Shown piece by piece: positions 21,561 through 28,186 of a stretch of DNA of 47,428 nt. Position 1 is the stretch's first letter. Each line of letters opens with the position of its first letter. Both the position numbers and the translations under genes were made by a program. The DNA is from Candidatus Omnitrophota bacterium (GTDB lineage Bacteria > Omnitrophota > Omnitrophia > Omnitrophales > JACQLI01). Below the pieces are notes generated by a model. The model made no database searches, was not told where the DNA came from, and was given only the letters and a program-made list of their open reading frames with translations. Where the stretch lies: NCBI GenBank assembly GCA_016179745.1, contig JACPCP010000024.1, positions 5,037-52,464 of the forward strand. Reading direction: 5' to 3'.

Positions 21561-22753
21561 TATTTTTCGAAGGCGAGGGCCAGGATTCCCGAATAGTGGT
21601 GGAGGTGGTTCGTGCCGGCGACGGGCCCGATTTCGCCGTAGGTGAAAAAACCGGAAAAGGGAACGGCCGGAAAATATTCACGGATGAGGGACGTGTCTTC
21701 CCCGGAGGTGTCCCCGGAGGTGCCGTAGAGGGAGGTCCCCCGGGCGCAGCAATTGAAATACAATCCGAAAGAAGGGATGCGGCCGCCGGCCCTTTGCTTG
21801 AGGTCCTCCAGGGTCAGGAGCAAATCCTCCCGGGCCCGGTCCGGGTCCCGCAGGGCGAAGGTGATATAATCGCCCTCCTCCACGGGCGAGGCGCAGGTCA
21901 TGGCCCCCTTCCGGGCATTGACGCTCATGATGTTTCGGATGAGGTATTGCGCCCGGCTGAATTCGGTTTGGAAGCTCGTGACCGGAAGGCCCAGGAAGAG
22001 GCGGCTGAAGACCTCCCGGCTGTCGTCGAAATGGAGTTGCGTGATAAGTTCGAGAAAGATGTCGTAAGCGGGCCGCCCCTCCATTTCATAAATCAAATTC
22101 CCCCGGGAGCGGGTGATTTGAAGCGGCTCGCCCAGCGGCTGGCAGGACTGCGTGATCCCGATTTCGAATTCGAAATCTTCCGAGAAACTCAAGCCGGCCA
22201 CCGAGTCAAACGAAAGGCGGTCGCCTTCCCACTGAAAGGTTTTTAATCCGCCCCCCGGCTCCGAGGCCGAGCCGCCGATGACCGGCGTAAAACCGTTTTC
22301 CGATTCCAGGCCGTCGAAAAAGTCCCCGTGACGAAAGCTGAAACTGTCGGGAAAAATCACGGAAAGAGAGGGATTGAAATTGGACTGTTGAAGGAGGCCG
22401 GCAAGGTTGGCCCCCGCCCGGAAGTTGTTTTCCTGAAGGTGGGGGAAGAGGTAGGAGGCGACCCGGTTTTTCAGCCCTTCAAAGGCCATCACGGCGACGC
22501 TCGGCCGTCTCTCAAGCTCGAACTGGTCGGTGAGGACGCCGTAGGCCGAACCGCCGGCCAGGACCCGGGCCCCCGTCAAGGCCTTGATCTTCTTCAAGGC
22601 GCCCGCCCACCCGTTGACCTTCTTCAAAGTGGCAAAGACCAGGACGGTGTCTGCTTTTGAAATTCCGCCTTCGTCCAGGGCCCGGGTGGCGGCCTCGAAC
22701 GCCGCTTTTTCCAGCGAAAGATTTTTCGAGAAGCCGGTTCCGACTTTGATCAT
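21560..22753 (-). CDS. FIST-domain sensory protein, first gene of the nuo operon
   Basis: A 397-residue soluble protein with an N-terminal FIST domain (residues about 25-210, including ARVLAGGSAYGVLTD and SVAVMAFEGL) and a FIST_C domain (about 220-375, including YEMEGRPAYDIFLELI and LPSFGLYFNCCARGTSLYG-like segments). FIST domains are thought to bind small ligands such as amino acids in signal transduction. No histidine kinase, chemoreceptor or GGDEF partner domain is fused. Its stop overlaps the nuoA start, and the only visible promoter of the complex I cluster lies before it. A regulatory or sensing role for complex I expression is inferred only from this coupling. Confidence 0.85.
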   Translation of the reverse strand: MIKVGTGFSKNLSLEKAAFEAATRALDEGGISKADTVLVFATLKKVNGWAGALKKIKALTGARVLAGGSAYGVLTDQFELERRPSVAVMAFEGLKNRVASYLFPHLQENNFRAGANLAGLLQQSNFNPSLSVIFPDSFSFRHGDFFDGLESENGFTPVIGGSASEPGGGLKTFQWEGDRLSFDSVAGLSFSEDFEFEIGITQSCQPLGEPLQITRSRGNLIYEMEGRPAYDIFLELITQLHFDDSREVFSRLFLGLPVTSFQTEFSRAQYLIRNIMSVNARKGAMTCASPVEEGDYITFALRDPDRAREDLLLTLEDLKQRAGGRIPSFGLYFNCCARGTSLYGTSGDTSGEDTSLIREYFPAVPFSGFFTYGEIGPVAGTNHLHHYSGILALAFEK

Positions 22754-22761
22754 CGGCGCCG

Positions 22762-22790
22762 ATTATATTCTGGATTTCTCATTTTGACTA
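22762..22790 (-). promoter_or_regulatory. Predicted promoter of the FIST-nuo operon
   Basis: On the minus strand TAGTCA (22785-22790) is followed after 17 bp by a perfect TATAAT (22762-22767). The ATG at 22753 begins 8 nt further on, so the transcript would start at or within a base or two of the start codon. The -35 overlaps that of the divergent NUDIX promoter. Confidence 0.65.
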
Positions 22791-22812
22791 GAAGGAGAAA
22801 ATTCGCCACAAT
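22784..22812 (+). promoter_or_regulatory. Predicted promoter of the NUDIX gene
   Basis: TTGACT (22784-22789), a 17-bp spacer and CACAAT (22807-22812) precede the ATG at 22819 by only 6 nt. AAGGAG at 22791-22796 is too far upstream to act as a ribosome site for this ATG and would lie outside the transcript. Confidence 0.55.
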
Positions 22813-22818
22813 GGCAAC

Positions 22819-23244
22819 ATGAGCAAGATGAAATTATTTTCCAAAAAGGAACCCTTCCCTTTTTCACGGGACGTGGCCTGCGCTGTGATTCGCAAGGAAG
22901 GAAGGATTTTAATTACCCGCCGCCGGCAGGGTTCCCACCTAGGCGGTCTGTGGGAGTTCCCGGGCGGCAAACGGCTTGGGGGTGAGAGCCTGGGCGCCTG
23001 CCTCGAACGGGAAATCTGGGAAGAACTTGAAATCCGGGTTCAGCCCGGACGTTTTCTGGGGCGGATTGACCACGCCTATCCGGAAAAAAAGGTCTCGCTT
23101 TACTTCTATGAATGTGAACTTCTTTCAGGGACCCCGTGGCCCAAGGGCTCGATGGAGCTGGCCTGGGTCCGGCCTTTCCAGCTTCGGCAATACGCCTTTC
23201 CCCCTGCCGACTGGGCTCTCGTCGACTTCCTAACTCAAGGCTGA
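22819..23244 (+). CDS. NUDIX hydrolase (MutT-like)
   Basis: A 141-residue NUDIX-fold protein. The Nudix box runs from GGKRLGGESLGACLE to REIWEELEI (residues about 49-72) and matches GX5EX7REUXEE, with the usual final Gly replaced by Glu. The segment LITRRRQGSHLGGLWEFPGGK is typical of MutT and MutY C-terminal domains that handle 8-oxo-dGTP. Sanitising oxidised nucleotides is the likely role, but other nucleoside diphosphate derivatives are possible. It is divergent from the FIST-nuo operon with 65 bp between starts. Confidence 0.88.
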   Translation: MSKMKLFSKKEPFPFSRDVACAVIRKEGRILITRRRQGSHLGGLWEFPGGKRLGGESLGACLEREIWEELEIRVQPGRFLGRIDHAYPEKKVSLYFYECELLSGTPWPKGSMELAWVRPFQLRQYAFPPADWALVDFLTQG

Positions 23245-23358
23245 CGAAGCCGTTACGGCGAACACTTTCTAAGCGGCCTTGTAAAGTCTGAACCGTCTGT
23301 TATCTTTAACGTTAGATATAACGACGGAAAGAGAAGCCCGGAGAGGGGAGGCGAACCC

Positions 23359-23715
23359 ATGGGCTTTTTCTTCAGGAAAGAAGAGAAGCGCAGGCACCCA
23401 CGGATCAAGCTGTTTGATCTCGTCAAATGCGAATACCCGCCCCGTCCTCTCATCGTCCAAATCAACAACCTCGTGAACCTTTCGGAAGGAGGGCTCCAGT
23501 TTCTGTGTCAGGACATGTTCAAACTGTCCCAGGAGATCCGGATCACCATCAATTTGGCCGAGCTCGAGAGGGACATTTCGGTTCGGGGAAAGGTGGTGTG
23601 GATCCGAAAAGAGAGGGCCCTCCATAATGCCAGCTGTCGGGTGGGCATCTCTTTCACAGAGATCTCTGATCCGGACCGCCGGACCATTCATGAGATGGCC
23701 GAGAATCTGGCCTGA
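23359..23715 (+). CDS. PilZ-domain protein (c-di-GMP binding)
   Basis: A 118-residue protein that is almost entirely one PilZ domain. The c-di-GMP-binding residues are visible as RRHPR (residues 11-15, RxxxR) and NLSEGG (about 39-44, the [D/N]xSxxG motif). A strong purine-rich ribosome site (GAGGGGAGGCGAACCC) precedes the ATG. It is a stand-alone effector; no cyclase or phosphodiesterase is nearby. Control of surface behaviour such as pili is plausible but not shown. Confidence 0.85.
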   Translation: MGFFFRKEEKRRHPRIKLFDLVKCEYPPRPLIVQINNLVNLSEGGLQFLCQDMFKLSQEIRITINLAELERDISVRGKVVWIRKERALHNASCRVGISFTEISDPDRRTIHEMAENLA

Positions 23716-23734
23716 TCGACCTTCCTCTTAGCGG

Positions 23735-23763
23735 TTGAAAACCCCCTGCCTCACGATTAAGAT
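23735..23763 (+). promoter_or_regulatory. Predicted promoter of the cupredoxin-like lipoprotein gene
   Basis: TTGAAA (23735-23740), a 17-bp spacer and TAAGAT (23758-23763) are followed after 8 nt by the GTG start at 23772. The transcript would therefore start at or next to the start codon. Confidence 0.55.
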
Positions 23764-23771
23764 AACCCTCC

Positions 23772-24536
23772 GTGAAAAACACCTTTCAGGTCCTGATGCT
23801 GCTTTTGTCGGTGACGGGGATTCTTCAAGGATGCGGGCCCCAGCAAGAGGAATCTGCCTCTGTGCCTCCGGCCCCGGCGGCTGCGAGCGTTTCCGGGACC
23901 GCCTCCCTTCAGGGCGAAATTCTTTTTGAAGGCGCCGTTCCCTCCCAAACCGTGCTTCAAATGGACGGCAATCCGGAGTGCCGGGCGCTCCACCCTCCGG
24001 GACCCATTTTGGGCGGCGACGTTTTAGTCCGGGAGGGAAGAGTTCAAAATGCGTTCGTGTATGTTAAAGAGGGCCTCGAAGGAAAAATTTTTGAGACGTC
24101 CCCGATTCCGGTCGTGCTCGACAACCACACCTGCGTTTACGAGCCGCACGTGACGGGGGCGATGGTGAATCAGCCGATCGAAATCCGCAATAGCGACCCC
24201 ACCCTTCACAACGTGCACGCCCTTCCGGAAAAACAGGCGGAGTGGAATGTCGGGCTTCCCTTCCAAGGGATGAAGCTTGTGAAGAAATTCCCGGCGCCCG
24301 AGGTGATGGTAAGGCTCAAATGCGACGTCCACCCGTGGATGGCGGGCTACATCGGGGTCCTGCCGCACCCTTATTTTTCCGTCACGGGGCCGGACGGCCG
24401 GTTTGCATTAAAGAATCTCCGGCCGGGAAATTACACAGTGGCCGTATGGCATGAGCGGTTCGGGACCGAGGAACAGAAAATTACCGTGGCCGAGGATGAA
24501 GTGAAAGAATTAAATTTTACGTTCATAAATAGGTAA
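23772..24536 (+). CDS. Cupredoxin-like lipoprotein with C-terminal carboxypeptidase-regulatory-like domain
   Basis: A 254-residue exported protein. Residues 1-21 form a lipoprotein signal with lipobox LQGC (Cys21), so it is membrane-anchored. The middle part (about 45-195) looks like a type-1 copper fold, with candidate ligands His in DPTLHNVHALP and the cluster KCDVHPWM (Cys, His, Met). The C-terminal part (FSVTGPDGRFALKNLRPGNYTVAVWHE) resembles a carboxypeptidase-regulatory/SdrD-like beta sandwich. An electron-transfer or copper-binding role outside the cytoplasm is inferred. The GTG start gives a perfect signal peptide and has no Shine-Dalgarno. Confidence 0.75.
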   Translation: MKNTFQVLMLLLSVTGILQGCGPQQEESASVPPAPAAASVSGTASLQGEILFEGAVPSQTVLQMDGNPECRALHPPGPILGGDVLVREGRVQNAFVYVKEGLEGKIFETSPIPVVLDNHTCVYEPHVTGAMVNQPIEIRNSDPTLHNVHALPEKQAEWNVGLPFQGMKLVKKFPAPEVMVRLKCDVHPWMAGYIGVLPHPYFSVTGPDGRFALKNLRPGNYTVAVWHERFGTEEQKITVAEDEVKELNFTFINR

Positions 24537-24602
24537 TAAGGAGAGCGGCCATTTATTCTGTTTGCACAATGAAGTGGCCGCCGTCCCTATTTAATTTCAC
24601 AG

Positions 24603-25763
24603 ATGAAACTTAAGAATCGAACGGGACTCTTCCGTGTCGGCGTTATTTTTCTGATAGCGCTGTCTTCCCTCAGTTTCGGAGTCTACCTGCAGAGGAACCA
24701 CGCCCTCCTTCCCCTGAAGCGTCTCCTCGAACACCGTCCGCTCAGGGTGAGTCCTCCGGACCGAACCATCCTCGATTGGGAACTGGCCCGGACTGAGAAG
24801 CTGAGGGTCCGATATCCGTTGAAAGATCTCAGCCTCCATCAACTCGAACAAAACCACTCCCTCTACGGGGAAAAATTACGGGAGCTTCTCCGCCTTTCCA
24901 AATTTCCCGGAGATTTCTCTTCCGAGGTCGAGCTCGTAGAGACCGTGGAGCTGCCTCATTTGGTTCGTGAAAAACTTAAGATCGAAGTGGAGCCCAATCT
25001 CTGGATCCCCCTCTACCTCTTCCTTCCCAAGTCTGTAGAGGGCCCCCAACCGTGCATCCTCGTGGTCCATGGCCACTCTTCCGGAAAGATTGAGACAGCG
25101 GGGCTTGTTTCCTCTTACCAGCAAGGAAATGCGCTCCGGCTGGCTGAGGCCGGTTTTGTGACGGTTGCTCCTGACCTTCGGGGTTTTGGGGAGCTCGGAT
25201 GGGCGGGGGAATGGGAAGACCCCTTAGGGCACGACTTCGGGCGGAGCATCCACATTCAGCATGTGATGGCGAATCTGAGAACCGGAAGAACCGCTCTCGG
25301 CACTTACCTGCATGACCTGCAGAGGATTCTTGACTACTTGGTTCGTCGGCCTGAGGTCGACCCTGAGCGTGTTGGGGTTACTGGAACTTCCATGGGTGGG
25401 GACATTGCCATCTGGCTCGCCATTCTTGACCCGAGGATCAAAGCGATCGCAGCCAATGCCCCCGGGCTGCTCCATTATCCAAAAAAGCACGTGGAATACG
25501 GCTCCTTCCACGTTTGCATCCACACGATTCCGGGGATTCGGAACAATTTCCTATTTCGTGAACTTCCGCTTCTGGTGGCGCCCCGGCCGTTCTTCCTTGA
25601 TATTTACCAGCGGGTTCCGGAGAGGCCTTTTGTTCAGGAAACCCTTGAAAGGCTCTACCGGGAATCGGGTCATCCTGAAAAGCTCCTCGTCCGCTCCTAC
25701 CCGGGGCAAGAGACTTTTCACAATCAGCCCGTCATCGAATGGTTCAAGAAATGGCTTAGCTGA
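24603..25763 (+). CDS. Membrane-anchored alpha/beta hydrolase (acetyl xylan esterase-like)
   Basis: A 386-residue protein with an N-terminal membrane anchor or signal (about residues 10-28) followed by an alpha/beta-hydrolase fold. The nucleophile elbow is GTSMGG (Ser near residue 263). The strand LVVHGHSSGK contributes the oxyanion region, and APDLRGFGE is typical of the AXE1/dienelactone-hydrolase group. The catalytic His is probably in GQETFHNQP. Substrate unknown. No Shine-Dalgarno precedes the ATG; a TTTAAT lies 7 nt upstream. It is convergent with the PuuD-like gene and the two overlap by 8 nt. Confidence 0.78.
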   Translation: MKLKNRTGLFRVGVIFLIALSSLSFGVYLQRNHALLPLKRLLEHRPLRVSPPDRTILDWELARTEKLRVRYPLKDLSLHQLEQNHSLYGEKLRELLRLSKFPGDFSSEVELVETVELPHLVREKLKIEVEPNLWIPLYLFLPKSVEGPQPCILVVHGHSSGKIETAGLVSSYQQGNALRLAEAGFVTVAPDLRGFGELGWAGEWEDPLGHDFGRSIHIQHVMANLRTGRTALGTYLHDLQRILDYLVRRPEVDPERVGVTGTSMGGDIAIWLAILDPRIKAIAANAPGLLHYPKKHVEYGSFHVCIHTIPGIRNNFLFRELPLLVAPRPFFLDIYQRVPERPFVQETLERLYRESGHPEKLLVRSYPGQETFHNQPVIEWFKKWLS

Positions 25764-26394
25764 AATTCGCTCCTGCCTTGCCCGAAACCTTTTCGATAAA
25801 AAACCACGCAATCCCGAATCCCCCCAGAAGGGCCGCCAAAACGGTTGGCGTGTTAAACACCGGATAGTGGCTTGCGGCCCCCATTGAGAAAAGGAGCGGG
25901 ACTGACAAATAGGTGTTGATCCGGGAGGTGAAGAAGGCCCGTTTCGTCAGGGCCTCCGCCTGGGCCGGCGGCTGGCCGGTCTTCGTGCCGGTGATCAATT
26001 TCTTTTGAATGGGCCAGATGATGAACCAAACGTTGAACCACATGATCGTGCCGAGGCCGGCGCCCATCGTAATCCATTTTCCCCACGTGGAATTGAAAAG
26101 CCCGCCCGTCCCGTAAAGCCCGGCATCCGTGGCGATGAAAATCTTCCAGAGGATGTAGGCGTAGCCGGAGAGGATTGTGACCATCGCCCCCCACCGGAAC
26201 CACCAGAGGGCCCGGGGCATGAGCTGGGGCACCACCTTCTTTTTCGTCTCAGCGTCCATCGTCTTGGCGAAAGGGCCGTTGACGAGATTGAAGAAGTAAA
26301 GGGCACCGATCCAGACGATCCCGGCCAGGAAGTGAATCCAGCGCAGGAGAAAAAGCGAAACCGTGTGAAGGTCCAATGTAAGCGCTTCTGACAT
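25756..26394 (-). CDS. PuuD-like (urate hydroxylase N-terminal domain) membrane protein
   Basis: A 212-residue membrane protein with about five to six helices. It resembles the membrane domain of urate hydroxylase PuuD (WIHFLAGIVWIGALYFFNLVNGPF, and MPRALWWFRWGAMVTILSGY), with several helix-embedded histidines and tryptophans that could bind heme. PuuD proper is about 400 residues with a C-terminal cytochrome c; that domain is absent here and no purine-degradation genes are nearby. The real substrate is therefore doubtful. A good Shine-Dalgarno (AAGGAGGGAGATAAA) precedes the ATG. Confidence 0.65.
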   Translation of the reverse strand: MSEALTLDLHTVSLFLLRWIHFLAGIVWIGALYFFNLVNGPFAKTMDAETKKKVVPQLMPRALWWFRWGAMVTILSGYAYILWKIFIATDAGLYGTGGLFNSTWGKWITMGAGLGTIMWFNVWFIIWPIQKKLITGTKTGQPPAQAEALTKRAFFTSRINTYLSVPLLFSMGAASHYPVFNTPTVLAALLGGFGIAWFFIEKVSGKAGANFS

Positions 26395-26412
26395 TTTATC
26401 TCCCTCCTTGGG

Positions 26413-26437
26413 TTGACATTCTAAATTAGTCTATAAT
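26413..26437 (+). promoter_or_regulatory. Possible promoter of the flavin-binding protein gene
   Basis: A perfect TTGACA (26413-26418) and a perfect TATAAT (26432-26437) are separated by only 13 bp, too short for a normal sigma70 promoter. TATAAT lies 12 nt before the ATG at 26450. The -10 may work with another -35. Confidence 0.3.
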
Positions 26438-26449
26438 ATCGCACCGAAC

Positions 26450-26953
26450 ATGGCAACTTCCGGGAAGGTGGGCGTCTTCAAGGACATCTTTACGCAATTC
26501 CTGGACCACGAGGAACGGCTCAAGGTCATCAGCGTCGCCTCCTGCGACAGACGGCTCACCCCCAACTCGGCCCCCAAGATGCTCGTAGACATGGTCAAAC
26601 CAAACCGGGTCTTCTTCCTGGATTATAAATTCACGAGGACTTATTCGAATCTCTGCGAGAACCCGAAGATTTCAATCTCCTTTATGGATGATGACACCTT
26701 CACCGGATGCCGGCTGACCGGGACGGCCGAGGCATTGGAATCCGGGCGGGACTATGAGCGGGCGAAAAAAAGCTGGGAGAAGCGGTTGATTTCCTACGAG
26801 GCCGACCGGATCTTGAAAAGGATCACCGGGCAATATTCGACGAGAGAAGCTGAAAACACACTTCCGAAAGATTTCGTGATCGTGAAATTCATGGGCGAAG
26901 AAGCGTCGATGGTAAAACCGGACCGGGTTTTACGGGCCCAACACAGGCACTAG
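26450..26953 (+). CDS. Pyridoxamine 5'-phosphate oxidase-like FMN-binding split-barrel protein
   Basis: A 167-residue protein with the fold of the PNPOx-like flavoprotein family. It shows the N-terminal beta strands around LKVISVASCDRRLTPNSAPKMLV, the segment RTYSNLCENPKISISFMDD and the strand GCRLTGTAEALESG, as in general-stress or F420/FMN-binding members. The exact flavin and substrate cannot be told. Its stop shares the four bases CTAG with the stop of the convergent ferredoxin-NADP reductase gene. Confidence 0.75.
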   Translation: MATSGKVGVFKDIFTQFLDHEERLKVISVASCDRRLTPNSAPKMLVDMVKPNRVFFLDYKFTRTYSNLCENPKISISFMDDDTFTGCRLTGTAEALESGRDYERAKKSWEKRLISYEADRILKRITGQYSTREAENTLPKDFVIVKFMGEEASMVKPDRVLRAQHRH

Positions 26954-27669
26954 TCGTATTTTTCGAAGAAGATCCGGTCTTTCGTGAAGCCCATCCGGAG
27001 GGCGGTCTCCTGGACTTCGTTGATCATCTTGGTGAGGCCGCAGATGTAGAGATGACCGTCTTTGGACGGCCGGAAATTTTTTTCCAGGACCCGCTGAACA
27101 TACTCCTTTTCCCCCGTCCAGATCTTTGGGCGGGAGACGGTGGGAAGATAGTGGAAATTGGAGTGCCCGGCCGCTAACTTTTTCCACTCCTCGTCGTAAA
27201 GGATGTCTGTGTCGTAGCGGTTTCCGAAGATGAGCCAGACCTGGCGGTCCGTGCCGTCTTTGAAAAGCTGGAAGATCATCGAGCGGAACGGCGCAATGCC
27301 CGTCCCGGTGGCGACAAAGACAATGTGCGGAGGCAGGGGCTTCTTCAAATTAAACCGTCCCAGCGGGCCCTGGATCTGGAGCGAATCCCCCTCTTTTAAT
27401 TTCCAGAGATAGTTGGTCATAAAACCGCCCTCGACCCGTTTCCAAACAAGGTCAATGGCGCCCTTCTCATAAGGAGGGGAATCGATCGAATAGGGGCGCT
27501 TGATGATTTTTGTCGGGTCCTCGGCGGAGGGCGCCAGGGCATTGACGAACTGGCCCGGCTCAAAATCAAATTGCGTCCCCGGCGGGAAAACGAGCCTGAA
27601 ATGGCGGGTCTCCTGGACCCCCATCTCCGTGAGCTTTTCAATCCGGGTGGTGAAGATTCCGGCTTTCAT
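26950..27669 (-). CDS. Ferredoxin-NADP+ reductase-type flavoprotein
   Basis: A 239-residue protein of the FNR superfamily. The FAD motif RPYSIDSPP (residues about 70-78) is followed by GPLGRFNL (about 113-120), then the NAD(P) motif ATGTGIAPFRSM (about 133-144), the LIFGNRYDTDILYDEEW block and the CGL segment (YICGLTKMINEV). It probably exchanges electrons between NAD(P)H and a ferredoxin or similar carrier. In an organism whose visible complex I lacks the NADH module this could connect NAD(P)H and ferredoxin pools; this is inference. The ATG lies 8 nt after a perfect TATAAT. Confidence 0.88.
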   Translation of the reverse strand: MKAGIFTTRIEKLTEMGVQETRHFRLVFPPGTQFDFEPGQFVNALAPSAEDPTKIIKRPYSIDSPPYEKGAIDLVWKRVEGGFMTNYLWKLKEGDSLQIQGPLGRFNLKKPLPPHIVFVATGTGIAPFRSMIFQLFKDGTDRQVWLIFGNRYDTDILYDEEWKKLAAGHSNFHYLPTVSRPKIWTGEKEYVQRVLEKNFRPSKDGHLYICGLTKMINEVQETALRMGFTKDRIFFEKYD

Positions 27670-27677
27670 CTTGTGGA

Positions 27678-27683
27678 ATTATA
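27678..27683 (-). promoter_or_regulatory. Predicted -10 box of the ferredoxin-NADP reductase gene
   Basis: A perfect TATAAT on the minus strand ends 8 nt before the ATG at 27669. No convincing -35 is seen at 16-18 bp spacing. It lies back to back with the archease promoter in a 54-bp divergent gap. Confidence 0.45.
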
Positions 27684-27688
27684 CACGA

Positions 27689-27717
27689 TTGACGCCTTTC
27701 CAGGCCCCCATTAAGAT
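27689..27717 (+). promoter_or_regulatory. Predicted promoter of the archease-rtcB unit
   Basis: TTGACG (27689-27694), a 17-bp spacer and TAAGAT (27712-27717) are followed after 6 nt by the GTG start at 27724. The start site predicted from this promoter coincides with the start codon. Confidence 0.6.
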
Positions 27718-27723
27718 TGGCAC

Positions 27724-28140
27724 GTGGCTCCCTTTGAAACCTTTGATCACACGGCCGATATGGGTCTCCGGGTGACCGGCCGGGATCTCAGAGAACTTTT
27801 TACAGATTCGGCGCTCGGGATGTTTAACTTGATCACCCCCCTCGATCAGTTCAAGGCCCGGGACACGCTGGAAGTTCTTCTCGAAGCCGGGAACGAGGAG
27901 GAACTTCTCTGGAAGTGGCTCCGGGAACTCCACTACCTTTTTTCCACGCAGAAGCTTGTTTTTACGGAATTCGAGTATAAGGAGCTGACCGGGAAAAAGG
28001 TCTGGGCCGCCTGTTCGGGCGAATACTTTGATCCCAAGCGGCACACCTCGGAGCGGGAGGTGAAGGCTGTGACGCACCACGGCTTCAAGGTGGAGAAGAC
28101 CGGTGGCGGCTGGCAGGCCGAAATCATCTTCGACATCTAA
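27724..28140 (+). CDS. Archease, RtcB activator
   Basis: A 138-residue archease, which speeds guanylylation and turnover of the RNA ligase RtcB. The family N-terminal motif FDHTADMGLRVTG (residues 7-19) and the C-terminal acidic end EIIFDI are present, with the metal-site aspartates. The start is GTG: the conserved motif begins six residues in, and no other start fits. It lies 46 bp upstream of rtcB on the same strand, the usual partner, and the gap contains a palindromic element. Confidence 0.92.
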   Translation: MAPFETFDHTADMGLRVTGRDLRELFTDSALGMFNLITPLDQFKARDTLEVLLEAGNEEELLWKWLRELHYLFSTQKLVFTEFEYKELTGKKVWAACSGEYFDPKRHTSEREVKAVTHHGFKVEKTGGGWQAEIIFDI

Positions 28141-28151
28141 GAGCATCTAAG

Positions 28152-28184
28152 AGGGGACAGTCCCCTAAAAGGGGACAGGCAAAC
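28152..28184. repeat. GGGGACAG-family palindromic element forming the rtcB leader
   Basis: It consists of the palindrome AGGGGACAGTCCCCT (28152-28166), AAAA, then GGGGACAGGCAAAC (28171-28184). The last 15 bases, AGGGGACAGGCAAAC (28170-28184), also occur at 34449-34463, and in both places end 2-3 nt before a start codon. AGGGG is the only Shine-Dalgarno-like sequence for rtcB. Confidence 0.85.
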
Positions 28185-28186
28185 TG

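Noticed and set aside
26413..26437. TTGACA and TATAAT before the PNPOx-like gene as a standard promoter
   Set aside because: Both hexamers are perfect but the spacer is 13 bp, outside the working range; kept only as a low-confidence site.
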